64,000 bases of DNA from CAWKEY01 sp963848675. GTDB lineage: Bacteria; Pseudomonadota; Gammaproteobacteria; Methylococcales; Methylomonadaceae. Made by a program: the position numbers and the translations under genes. The notes beneath the pieces are model-generated. The model had not been told where the DNA came from. It worked only from the letters and a program-made list of their open reading frames with translations, and searched no databases. This document shows, piece after piece, positions 9,356 through 18,162 of this stretch. Every line of letters starts with the position of its first letter. Within the stretch, counting starts at the first letter, position 1. The stretch is from NCBI GenBank assembly GCA_963848675.1, contig CAWKEY010000023.1, positions 1 to 64,000 on the forward strand, given 5' to 3'.

Positions 9356-10042
9356 CTAAACATCGATATTAATCAGGGACTTGTTGCGTATTGAAACAAT
9401 CCGGTCGGCCTTGCCGATAACCTCACGACTATGCGTTGCCATAATCATGGTCTTTTCAGCATTTCTAACCAGTGTATCCAGCAGTTCCAAAACCTGTTCC
9501 CCAGTATCAAGATCGAGATTACCGGTAGGTTCGTCGGCCAAAATCACGTCTGGATCATGAATCAATGCACGCGCGATGGCAATCCGCTGCTGCTCTCCCC
9601 CCGACAAGCGATCTGGATACGCAGCGCAGCGATCGGCAAGATCCAGTTTCTCCAGCAGTTCCATCGCCTTATCCTGGTCTTGCCGGGTAATGCGTTTGAT
9701 CAATTCGAGCGGCAATAACAAATTTTCGAAAACAGTCAACGTCGGAATTAAATTGTAAGACTGGAATATAAAGCCGATGTGATGGCGCCGGAACAGAGTG
9801 CGATCATGCTCGGACAGTTTATTGATATTGATACCGTTGATAATGACCTCACCGCTGTCCGGTTGGTCAATAGCGCTGATCAGGTTTAAAAAAGTCGATT
9901 TACCGGAACCACTCCGGCCCAACAGAACCACAAACTCGCCTCGGTTCACTTGCAGATTCAGGGCGTTGAAAATCTCATGCCGTCGTCCGGATTCCCGATA
10001 GCTTTTACTGAGCTGTTGAATGGATATAGCGGCTGTTGCCAT
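9356..10042 (-). CDS. ABC transporter ATP-binding protein, LolD/MacB type
   Basis: This is a 228-residue ATPase that powers the adjacent FtsX-type permease from the cytoplasmic face. Walker A is GRSGSGKST, the Q-loop is in FIFQSYNLIP, the ABC signature is LSGGEQQRIAIARAL, Walker B is VILADEPTGNLD and the switch His is in MATHS. The sequence belongs to the LolD/FtsE/MacB branch of ATPases. It is the first gene of a three-gene operon (ATPase, permease, AttH-like protein), an arrangement matching AttEFGH systems. Confidence 0.93.
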   Translation of the reverse strand: MATAAISIQQLSKSYRESGRRHEIFNALNLQVNRGEFVVLLGRSGSGKSTFLNLISAIDQPDSGEVIINGININKLSEHDRTLFRRHHIGFIFQSYNLIPTLTVFENLLLPLELIKRITRQDQDKAMELLEKLDLADRCAAYPDRLSGGEQQRIAIARALIHDPDVILADEPTGNLDLDTGEQVLELLDTLVRNAEKTMIMATHSREVIGKADRIVSIRNKSLINIDV

Positions 10043-10894
10043 AGGCTTAAGGTCTACTCATTATAAATTCAGGCAACAAAATGCCTCGGTTTTAATGCAA
10101 GTTCCAGCTGTATTTACTGCTTAAGCCTCTATAAAGGTAAATATTGTCAAATGCAATGTCAAAGCTGAAAAATCCAGATGTTGAAGCCTTGCCGGCTCCA
10201 ATCAAGCCAGCATGAGCGGATGCTATAACAATTAGAGGTTTATTGAAGCGTAAATTTCCAATACATCAAGCCTCATAATATTTCAAACCTAAGTCATGAT
10301 GACTGCATTTTTGGCCAGAAATTCAAGGCAGTTGGTTGTTCTACTCACAAATGCGTCAAGCTATTCGATACGGCAAACAGTAAAGTATCCGCCAAACCCT
10401 GTCTATGCCCAAATGTGCTGCTCCAACAACTCCACATCAGCGCGTAAACATCAAATTTGCCCGCGCTGTGGTGCCCAGAAGGCTAAAAAACCCGTGGCAG
10501 AATCCAAGTTTCCAGGTTTACCTTAACACACCTGCAGCCTATCATTGCATTTGCCCCTCCGAATTCTGTCAGACCGGCTGTTTTTCATCAACAGGTGTGC
10601 TTGCCAAATCCGCATCAAAGGCTTGGCCACTGATTCAACAAAGTTGGCTTTGATTTATGGGAAGCCGGGCCGCCATCCAGCGTTTGAGACTTAAGGGAAT
10701 GTCGTCCAGCCAAATTTATACACCTGGAAAAAACGCTGAAATAATCCGGATCGCATCACTAATATTTGGAAAGCATAATTTTCTTAAGAATTCCGCCAAG
10801 CAGGTCTCGGAATTTTCCATAAAATTTCTTTATTTTGTCAAAATTAAAACTCATTATAAGCGGAGCATGAACCTTTTCACATAAGGTGACAGTG
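10043..10894. other. About 850-base spacer without a convincing gene
   Basis: The spacer separates two divergent transcription units, so promoters for both the ABC operon and the HDOD-GGDEF gene must lie here. Several short reading frames exist (for example 10296-10526, which includes a CPRCGAQK zinc-finger-like string), but none has a ribosome-binding site or recognisable family, and their composition looks random. Eroded remnants of a former gene are possible. Confidence 0.5.
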
Positions 10895-12871
10895 ATGACT
10901 GACGACGACAGGGATAACATTGAAAGATTAACTACAGCTGCCCGGGCCATATTAAAAAACGAGATCCGGCACCTGCCGCTTGTGCCATCCGTTGCCATCA
11001 AACTGTTGAAACTAACCAACGATGACCGGACCAAAGTCGGGGATTTATCCAAAGTTATCGAAACAGAACCTATCCTGGCGGCAAAGGTGTTACGCAACGT
11101 TAATTCTGCTGCCTACTATCTACCCAATAAAATAACCTCTATCAAACGTGCTGTAAACATCCTGGGGTTTTCGTCTGTGCGCAGAACCGCACTGGATTTG
11201 TTGTTTTATAACAAGTTGATAAAACACAGAGCAAAGCAGAAATTTAATGCCTTATTTTTTTGGCAACATTGCCTGTTTGTCGCCTCGCTCAGCAGAGCCA
11301 TTGCCCTTGCGTTGGAACATCCAGATCCTGACCTGGTTTATACCGCAGGACTGCTGCACGACATTGGCAAGGTGGTGTTAGAGACTTATGGCCGCCTAAG
11401 TTACAGCGATTTTATGGCCGCTATTGAGAACAGCACAAGCCCCCTCATTGAGAAAGAACAGCATTTTTTCGGGATAAGCCATAGTGAAATAGGTCACTTG
11501 TTTTGTCTGGAGTGGCAATTACCTTTAGCCATCACCGCAGTCGTCGCTGCCCATCATTGCCCGCCAACCGAGGCTTCACCCTATCTTGAATTTAACACCG
11601 AAATTGCTATTGTCGCCTTTGCAAATTATCTGGCCTGGATGCATGGGATTGGTTCGGCTGAGGTCCAGAATCATCCGTTATTACCGCCCAGCGTGTTAAA
11701 AATCATAGATACACAAAAACTGGATCTGGAGGCTCTGTTGCAACAAGTCGATCAAGACATGCAAAGTACCCGGGAATTCTATGGCATTCAGTTCCCCAGC
11801 GTCACAAAATTACGCGCAACTTTGGCAACAGCCGCCATTAATCTCGGCCAATTTCAAAGTGCGGGCACTCATAAAGTTTACGCCAGTTTAACCGCACCCC
11901 ATCAAAGCCTGAATCCCGATGACTTCCTGCCCGGAACCCTGCACGCCCTGCAGCGTGACTTTGCGCTTGATCGCATTATTATGTTTAACATTGACCCCAA
12001 ACGCCGCAGTCTGGTTGCTGCATATTGTTGTCCAGAAACCCTGTCAGCTTCGGAGCTGGATGCTTTTGAAATTCAAATGAGCGCCGTTTCGGGCCGTTTT
12101 TTAGCTTGCCTGCGTGATAAAAAAGCAGTCATCATCAACAATACCACAGATTACGACAAGCAATTACGGCAACGCTTCAAAGTCGCTGAATTCATGGCAG
12201 TACCTGTGTTACGCCACAATCATCTGCTGGGTGTGCTCTATGCGGATTATTCAATTTCAAAGAAATCGCTACAACCGCAGTTGTTGTCAGCAATTACCCC
12301 AATTGCGGCTGAACTCGGCATTGCTCTATTTCATGCCAAGCAATACAAAATGGAAAAAAAGCGCGCACAGATCGATCCCCTGTCGCAATTATTCAATAAA
12401 AGAAAGATTCACCAGTTCCTGACAGAGATATTCCAATCGGATGAAAGCCAACGGACGCATATCGCCGTTGGCTTTGTGGATATAGACAAATTCAAATTGT
12501 TTAACGACGTTTTCGGGCATCAGGCTGGTGATGACGTGATTAAAATTGTTGCGGATATTTTGCGCAATTTAAGCCGTCCGGGTGATTTTATCGGCCGCTA
12601 TGGTGGTGAAGAATATATATTCATCATCCAGAATACCAATGAAATGGGCGCCTATGCCTACGCTGAGCGCCTTAGAACAGCAATTGAACAGCGCGGTAGA
12701 ATTATTAGCCAACGATTCAATAATCATCTGCTAACAGTAAGTATTGGTGTAGCCATGTACAACCCTCAATACACTTGCTATGCCGAGCTGATAGAAGCCG
12801 CTGATCAGGCCATGTACCGTGCGAAAAAAGCAGGCCGGAACAGAGTGATCATGCTGGGCAGAGATCAATGA
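10895..12871 (+). CDS. HDOD domain - (GAF-like) - GGDEF signalling protein, probable diguanylate cyclase
   Basis: This is a predicted cytoplasmic signalling protein of 658 residues. An HDOD output domain (about residues 25-235, with LPLVPSVAIKLLKLTND and the LLHDIGK variant of the HD motif) is followed by a GAF-like sensor region (about 320-475) and a C-terminal GGDEF domain. The active-site loop is GGEEY, a usable variant of GG(D/E)EF, and an RPGD inhibitory site lies five residues before it, so c-di-GMP synthesis with product inhibition is likely. I prefer the ATG at 10895, with the AAGG at 10883-10886 as Shine-Dalgarno, over the GTG at 10886. It offers a local source of the ligand expected for the riboswitch near 58.7 kb, although no direct link is shown. 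Confidence 0.88.
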   Translation: MTDDDRDNIERLTTAARAILKNEIRHLPLVPSVAIKLLKLTNDDRTKVGDLSKVIETEPILAAKVLRNVNSAAYYLPNKITSIKRAVNILGFSSVRRTALDLLFYNKLIKHRAKQKFNALFFWQHCLFVASLSRAIALALEHPDPDLVYTAGLLHDIGKVVLETYGRLSYSDFMAAIENSTSPLIEKEQHFFGISHSEIGHLFCLEWQLPLAITAVVAAHHCPPTEASPYLEFNTEIAIVAFANYLAWMHGIGSAEVQNHPLLPPSVLKIIDTQKLDLEALLQQVDQDMQSTREFYGIQFPSVTKLRATLATAAINLGQFQSAGTHKVYASLTAPHQSLNPDDFLPGTLHALQRDFALDRIIMFNIDPKRRSLVAAYCCPETLSASELDAFEIQMSAVSGRFLACLRDKKAVIINNTTDYDKQLRQRFKVAEFMAVPVLRHNHLLGVLYADYSISKKSLQPQLLSAITPIAAELGIALFHAKQYKMEKKRAQIDPLSQLFNKRKIHQFLTEIFQSDESQRTHIAVGFVDIDKFKLFNDVFGHQAGDDVIKIVADILRNLSRPGDFIGRYGGEEYIFIIQNTNEMGAYAYAERLRTAIEQRGRIISQRFNNHLLTVSIGVAMYNPQYTCYAELIEAADQAMYRAKKAGRNRVIMLGRDQ

Positions 12872-12882
12872 AGGCTTTCTGG

Positions 12883-13389
12883 CTACCGATTCAGATTTAA
12901 TCTGATGCCCGCGCCATCTAGGGATCTTTGTTTTTCGGCTTCTGGCTCCTGAGACATTAGCACCCCACCGTCCAAGTTTACCGTCCGCCGGCTTTTTTTA
13001 TTTTCGCTGGCAAACAAATTAGGCGTTCTGCTTTCTGCTGCTGCCTGGGTTTTAGCATTTTTCCAGCCGGCTTCATCAATGGTTTTAAACGGAATAGACA
13101 AATCCAGCGGTTTTTGCTGCCCGTCCTTACTTAGTATACTGCTACTGGCAGCCTTCGCCCGCCCGGTTTTGTTGGCTTTGTCCTGCCTTGCAACGGCCGT
13201 TTTATTGGTGTTTTTTTTCCGGCCTTGTTTAGCGTTGATTGTTTTGTTTTTGGACTGGACCGGTTTTAATAACACATGGGATATTTGTTTATCCTGTGCC
13301 AGCGCCTGGCCAGCGTAAGCAGCCCCCCCAGGAAAGTCGAATAAAACAGCCATAAAACCCATAATTAAACTGAAATTTTTGATTTTCAT
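12883..13389 (-). CDS. Hypothetical secreted Lys-rich protein
   Basis: I recognise no family. From the ATG at 13389 (GGAG eight bases upstream) the product has 168 residues: a signal peptide with a hydrophobic stretch (MGFMAVLFDF) and likely cleavage after AYA, then a Lys/Ala/Gln-rich, low-complexity, very basic middle (about residues 35-90), and an acidic-neutral tail ending in DGAGIRLNLNR. A GTG/ATG ten codons upstream would place charged residues before the signal and is less likely. It converges with the HDOD-GGDEF gene, 11 bases apart. Confidence 0.55.
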   Translation of the reverse strand: MKIKNFSLIMGFMAVLFDFPGGAAYAGQALAQDKQISHVLLKPVQSKNKTINAKQGRKKNTNKTAVARQDKANKTGRAKAASSSILSKDGQQKPLDLSIPFKTIDEAGWKNAKTQAAAESRTPNLFASENKKSRRTVNLDGGVLMSQEPEAEKQRSLDGAGIRLNLNR

Positions 13390-13733
13390 TTGCTCCGTCC
13401 ACGCATAAAGCAAGTTCAATTAAAGGCTTATTCTATACCATTAGTCAATATTAAAAACACACAACAATATGCCGGGCTTTTAACGCAACATATCTTCAAG
13501 GAAGATAACATTTTGTATTCAATAGCTGAACAAGGCCTTGCTGCTTGCTGTGGTAGCGAGCGCTAATCCGGCCTAAGCAGATGTTTTTAAGTTTCTGAAC
13601 GGCAATAGCAACGGCATTTTTCAAAATATGCCGGTAGTGTTGTAACATAACGCCTTAAAATTACCTTAAAACCCGTTAACGTTGCCGTCTGTTTTGCCAG
13701 ACGATTTGGCGTGTCAAATATTTGGAGAAATTA
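13390..13733. other. Intergenic region between divergent genes
   Basis: About 340 bases containing the promoters of the secreted Lys-rich protein and of the flavin reductase. The TTGGAGAA at 13721-13728 is a good Shine-Dalgarno for the flavin reductase. I see no RNA gene or convincing hairpin. Confidence 0.4.
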
Positions 13734-14219
13734 ATGACTGTTAGTGTGGATGATTTTAAAAGAGCTATGCAGATGTGGGCCAGCGGGGTCAGTGTTGTGA
13801 CCACGCAATCCGAAAAATTTGGCCCTCAGGGCATGACAGTAACGGCTTTTTCCAGTGTTTCCGCGCATCCGCCGCAGATATTGGTGTGTCTCAACGATGC
13901 GGCTGATACTGGTGAAGGCATAGAGGAAAGCCAGTGTTTTGCCGTAAATGTGCTGGGTTCGGATCAGCAGGATGTTTCAAATCAGTTTGCCGGCGGCAGC
14001 AGTCAGCAGCAACGCTTTGATGATACGCCCTGGAAAGCAGGCATAACCGGCGCTCCATTGCTCACAGGCAGTATTATGTCGCTGGAGTGCAAAATGGTTG
14101 AAAAGGTGCGGGCCGGCACGCACTGGATCGTCATCGGAGAAGTACAAGAAGTCATTTGTCGTGTGGGCGAGCCGCTGTTATATTTTTGCGGAGGCTACCG
14201 CACGCTGACCGCTGCCTAG
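13734..14219 (+). CDS. Flavin reductase domain protein (FMN-binding split barrel)
   Basis: The 161-residue protein belongs to the flavin reductase-like split-barrel family (HpaC/NADH-FMN oxidoreductase type), which supplies reduced FMN or FAD to a partner monooxygenase. The N-terminal FKRAMQMWASGVSVVTT, the MTVTAFSSVSAHPP segment and the GDV-like HWIVIGEV near the C-terminus are typical. The GGAG at 13724-13727 fixes the ATG at 13734 rather than an in-frame TTG twelve bases upstream. No monooxygenase gene lies nearby, so the partner is unknown. A strong hairpin terminator follows. Confidence 0.88.
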   Translation: MTVSVDDFKRAMQMWASGVSVVTTQSEKFGPQGMTVTAFSSVSAHPPQILVCLNDAADTGEGIEESQCFAVNVLGSDQQDVSNQFAGGSSQQQRFDDTPWKAGITGAPLLTGSIMSLECKMVEKVRAGTHWIVIGEVQEVICRVGEPLLYFCGGYRTLTAA

Positions 14220-14275
14220 AGGATATTCATAAAAGGGACGTTGCAGGACTCAGCAAGAACGCTTCATCCATAATC

Positions 14276-14324
14276 AATAAGTTACCTTCGTGGGGGGCTT
14301 GTTGAAGCAAACTTGTAACTTATT
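14276..14324 (+). terminator. Rho-independent terminator of the flavin reductase gene
   Basis: AATAAGTTAC (14276-14285) pairs with GTAACTTATT (14315-14324), and a T-run follows on the plus strand. A shorter CTTC/GAAG pairing lies inside the loop. It sits between two convergent genes and best fits plus-strand termination. Confidence 0.7.
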
Positions 14325-14339
14325 TTTTGATAGCCTCTT

Positions 14340-17300
14340 TTATAAAATCCCCGGCGACGCCCGGGTTGACTCTACTAGGGCTGTTCCCGATGATTTCAAG
14401 TGATTAATTAGTTGATCCGATTCCTGCACAAAAGAACGTACGTGGATATCACGTTGAGGAAACGGTATCTCAATGTTGTTTTCCCGAAAGGCTTGATCAA
14501 GCCGAAAATGCAAATCATGCGTAGCCGGCAAGCGGTGGCCCAGTTCATTGACATAAATGCGAATGGAAAAATCCAGCGAACTGTCACCAAACCCCAGGAA
14601 CAGCACGCTTGGTTCAGGTTCACTCAGTACTAACGGCATTGATCTAACCGTATCAAGCATAACTTGATGGGCCAGCTTGACATCGGAACCGTAAGCAATG
14701 CCCACAGGTATCACGACACGCGTTATGGCATCGCTCAACGTCCAGTTAATTAACTGGCTGGTAATAAAGGTCTTGTTGGGCACGATCAATTCTTTTTGAT
14801 CCCAGTCTATAACTGTTGTGGCGCGCATATGAATACGACTGACCTTGCCGCTGACATCGCCGATAGTAACGGTATCGCCCACCCGTATGGGCCGCTCAAA
14901 CAGCAGGATGATACCGGAAACAAGATTGGCAAATATTTCCTGTAAGCCAAATCCCAAACCGACACTGAGCGCTGCAACCAGCCATTGAACTTGCGACCAG
15001 CTGCCGCCCAGCTCATTGGCAACGCAAATAAAACCAATCGAAATTAACAGATACTTTGCCAGCTGATTAACGGCATAGCGGCTGCCGGCTTCTATCGATA
15101 AACGCCTGAATACCAGTAATTCCATAACGCCGGAAAAATTTCGTAGGGCGACAACGGCAATAAACACATATAAACCGGCGAGCAGGAGATTGGTCAAGGT
15201 CGTCGGTTGATAGGTTTCCTGATTATCAATGGTCGCCAGATGCTGCCAAAGCTCAATATTATCCAGAAATGAAAAGGCGGGCAGTATATTTTTCCAGATC
15301 ATCCAGGTGCCGACGATTAAGCTGAAGCCGATACAAACATTCAGCAGTTTGATTGTTTGGGCGTTAATGGTGGGGATATCGATAAGCTGATCATCAGTCG
15401 GCAATACCGGATCCTCGCCACCTGCTCTCGGATGTTTTGCACTTTCCGCCGCTGTTTTACGTTTTTGCCGGATATTTTTAATCGCTAGTTGTCGATTGAC
15501 CAGGGTCAGCCAGCGAATCACCAGTTCATGCACAATAAGGGTGGCAAAACAGAGGCGGAGGGTTACAATTAATTTTTGCTGCAGTTCCAGCGCGCTCAAA
15601 TAATAGCCCGCAATCGCAAAACCAGCGACTACAAGCGGAATCGCGGTCAGAGCCGGATACCAGACATAGCGCAATCGTGATAGCCAGGGCTCGGGATAAT
15701 CCATGAAATAGGTGCTTAAAACGCCGGTTGCAGGCTTGAATATGCGGCTAAAAAATACGCTCATTGCCAGCATCATAACAATGAGCGCCAGGCGACCGAG
15801 ATTGTCCGCAAGTTCAGGTTTGCTTGCTGCGCCCGTGCAATTGATCAAAAATACCCCCAGCACAGCGATGAAGCGTATCCAGGCAATTTCCTTCCTCAGC
15901 AGGCTGGCAGACTCTTTTTTCCATTGAAAATGAATACGCGCTATGCCCTGCTCTGCAAACAGTTGATACAAAAATTGCAGAATAAACAGCGGCACTGAAG
16001 CGCCCTGTAGGCCCGCGCCGATCGCTTTACTGAAATCAAAAAGTCCGGCATCTCTGCTCAAAAACCAACCCAGGTAAAAAATAAATAACGGCGCTGGTAA
16101 TACTCGCAGCAAGGTATACACCAATGCCCTCACCGTGTAATAAAAATTGTCAGTGTAAATTTTTCCAATTTTGCCGGCAATACTGCTTACTTGGCGCTTT
16201 GCCCAGATTCGAAGCGCCATGGAAACCCCCAAGCTGATCAATGCCAGCATTGCCAGAAAGGCGCTGCGCAGGCAAATCTTGATGCTGTCTTTAAGAACTT
16301 CCACCCAGTTTAAGGGCGACAACAACCATTTGGTCGATTCATACAATCCCGTTATATAGCCTAAATCGATTGGTTTAGAGCTTGGTACCCACAACAGACG
16401 TTCATCCAGATACTTGGCGAATTTTTCGGCTTGGGCCGTCAGTTGCTGGCGGGCAAAATCAAAATCACCCAGGGTCCGCAAATAGGTTGTGTAAGCGACC
16501 GACAACTTATTCAGCAATTCTTTCTGATTATTCAGTAAAACCCGCAATTCAGCCTGTATCATCATGCGCTCATTGATAGGCAGAGCCGGGTCAACCTGTT
16601 CGCCTATCATGCGCTTAAGTTCAGCGTCTATGTCCACCAGGGGCTTGAGCCTGTCTTCAACGCTGAATTGCGCCAAACTGGTTTGCGCCGTTTCGTTTTG
16701 AATAGTCTCTGATTGCTGCGAAAACTGTTTTGGGGTAGTCAAATTGCGCCGCTGCTCACGGAGAATCTTGCCTAATGCCGGACTGAGCCCGGCCAGACTG
16801 ATTTTCTTTTCCGCACTTTTAAAATCGCTTTCAATCTCAGTGGCCTGGTTATCAATGGCCGCTTTTCTTTCAGTGTACTGTTCAAGTTTGCCGGTAATCG
16901 TCTGCAAGTCGCGACTGTAGCGGATGTTGTCCCGGGTCACCTGTTGAATCAAGGGATGCTTGCCGGAGGTTTCTTTTTCAATCTGAGTGAGCGCCTGCTG
17001 CATTTCCCTGGCTTCCTGCTGTCTGCGCTCAGACATCACATTTTCTATCGCCAGGATCACCGGGCTTAAAATGCTCTTCTGGATATTCCGTAGCTGTAGC
17101 TCGGCTTTTAGCAACTCAACTCGGGCGGGATTGCTGATGGCTTCGACATCGAGCATTTTTAGTTCGGCCGTGCGGGCATCAATCAGCACCTTCAGATACA
17201 GCTGCTTGGCTTCAATTTCCAGTTTTGTTTCGGGGCTTGCCGATGTTGCCCCCAGTTTCTGCTGGGCCGCTTCAAGCTCCTGCTTGGCCGAAAGCATTTG

Positions 17301-17795
17301 TTGCCTGATCAGCTGCGGCCGGGTATTTTGCACAGCCAGATCGTTTTCCAGTTTGCTGATCTGTGCATCCAAATTACTGAGGTTTTCTTTTTCCAGGATT
17401 AGCCGCTGTTCCAATTCTTCCATGGGAATCTGGTTAAAATTTTCGACCGTTTGCTTGGATAACCGGCGCTGAGCCTGTTCGATTTCTTTTTGCAGCTTTT
17501 TGGTGGTATCGGGGGCTTGCTGGAGAGATGCCTTAAACTCGGCGACCTGTGTCTTAAAGCCTTCGATATTGGCCAGATTATCTTCCACCGAGTGGTAAAG
17601 CTTGAGCACTTTGCTTTTAATGCCCTCGTCGATGCCCTCCCTGACATTCAGGGTATCGATTTTTGCCTTGACAGTGTCTTTGTCAATAGCAATTGCCGCG
17701 CTTTGCTTGGCACTGGCTGGTGCCGTAATTTCAGCCCAGCCATTGACGGGCATCAAGGCCATAACGAATAGGAAATATACTATTTTAAGCATCAT
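14340..17795 (-). CDS. MscK/MscM-type large mechanosensitive channel
   Basis: The 1151-residue protein has the layout of KefA/MscK and YjeP/MscM: a signal peptide (residues 1-21), a long periplasmic coiled-coil sensor region (about 30-480, rich in Gln/Glu/Lys heptads), multiple membrane helices (about 510-900), and a C-terminal MscS domain with the pore helix and the VQWLVAALSVGLGFGLQEIFANLVSGIILLFERPIRVGD-type region (about 930-985). Such channels open when membrane tension rises on hypo-osmotic shock. I cannot separate MscK from MscM by eye. The gene is monocistronic, with its promoter in the 367-base spacer upstream. Confidence 0.92.
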   Translation of the reverse strand: MMLKIVYFLFVMALMPVNGWAEITAPASAKQSAAIAIDKDTVKAKIDTLNVREGIDEGIKSKVLKLYHSVEDNLANIEGFKTQVAEFKASLQQAPDTTKKLQKEIEQAQRRLSKQTVENFNQIPMEELEQRLILEKENLSNLDAQISKLENDLAVQNTRPQLIRQQMLSAKQELEAAQQKLGATSASPETKLEIEAKQLYLKVLIDARTAELKMLDVEAISNPARVELLKAELQLRNIQKSILSPVILAIENVMSERRQQEAREMQQALTQIEKETSGKHPLIQQVTRDNIRYSRDLQTITGKLEQYTERKAAIDNQATEIESDFKSAEKKISLAGLSPALGKILREQRRNLTTPKQFSQQSETIQNETAQTSLAQFSVEDRLKPLVDIDAELKRMIGEQVDPALPINERMMIQAELRVLLNNQKELLNKLSVAYTTYLRTLGDFDFARQQLTAQAEKFAKYLDERLLWVPSSKPIDLGYITGLYESTKWLLSPLNWVEVLKDSIKICLRSAFLAMLALISLGVSMALRIWAKRQVSSIAGKIGKIYTDNFYYTVRALVYTLLRVLPAPLFIFYLGWFLSRDAGLFDFSKAIGAGLQGASVPLFILQFLYQLFAEQGIARIHFQWKKESASLLRKEIAWIRFIAVLGVFLINCTGAASKPELADNLGRLALIVMMLAMSVFFSRIFKPATGVLSTYFMDYPEPWLSRLRYVWYPALTAIPLVVAGFAIAGYYLSALELQQKLIVTLRLCFATLIVHELVIRWLTLVNRQLAIKNIRQKRKTAAESAKHPRAGGEDPVLPTDDQLIDIPTINAQTIKLLNVCIGFSLIVGTWMIWKNILPAFSFLDNIELWQHLATIDNQETYQPTTLTNLLLAGLYVFIAVVALRNFSGVMELLVFRRLSIEAGSRYAVNQLAKYLLISIGFICVANELGGSWSQVQWLVAALSVGLGFGLQEIFANLVSGIILLFERPIRVGDTVTIGDVSGKVSRIHMRATTVIDWDQKELIVPNKTFITSQLINWTLSDAITRVVIPVGIAYGSDVKLAHQVMLDTVRSMPLVLSEPEPSVLFLGFGDSSLDFSIRIYVNELGHRLPATHDLHFRLDQAFRENNIEIPFPQRDIHVRSFVQESDQLINHLKSSGTALVESTRASPGIL

Positions 17796-18162
17796 TTGTT
17801 GGAAGGAAACCGGAGGTTAAGCATTCATTTTTATGGATTTAGGTTACAGAAGAACAAGAAAAAACAGGATTCTAAGCAATAGGCGCGCCGCTCAGCGCCT
17901 CAAGCTATTTTTTACACCTAAAGACGAAGCAGATGTCTATCTTATCAGATAAAGGGCCAAGGTTGATGTCCAGGCCAATTAGCGGCCCGCATTACCGGGC
18001 GTTGTTCTCATGCGCTGCATTACCAAATATTGTTTGAAGACAAAGCATTACATCCAGGTCTTCAAAACGAGTGTGTTAATGGTAATATGTCACTATTTTC
18101 TACGTAATAAACTACTTTTTACGCGAACTCTATTAGCCGCTGCTTAAACCGATGGAATTAAG
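17796..18162. other. Divergent promoter region between the channel and the L,D-transpeptidase
   Basis: No gene is visible. The only structure I see is an AGGCGC/GCGCCT hairpin (17881-17886 with 17895-17900), eight bases before a T-run; it is too loosely spaced to call a terminator with confidence. The region must hold divergent promoters. Confidence 0.4.

Noticed and set aside
10296..10653. Two short plus-strand frames with a CPRCGAQK string
   Set aside because: No ribosome-binding site and only a chance zinc-finger-like pattern; kept as a note in the spacer entry.
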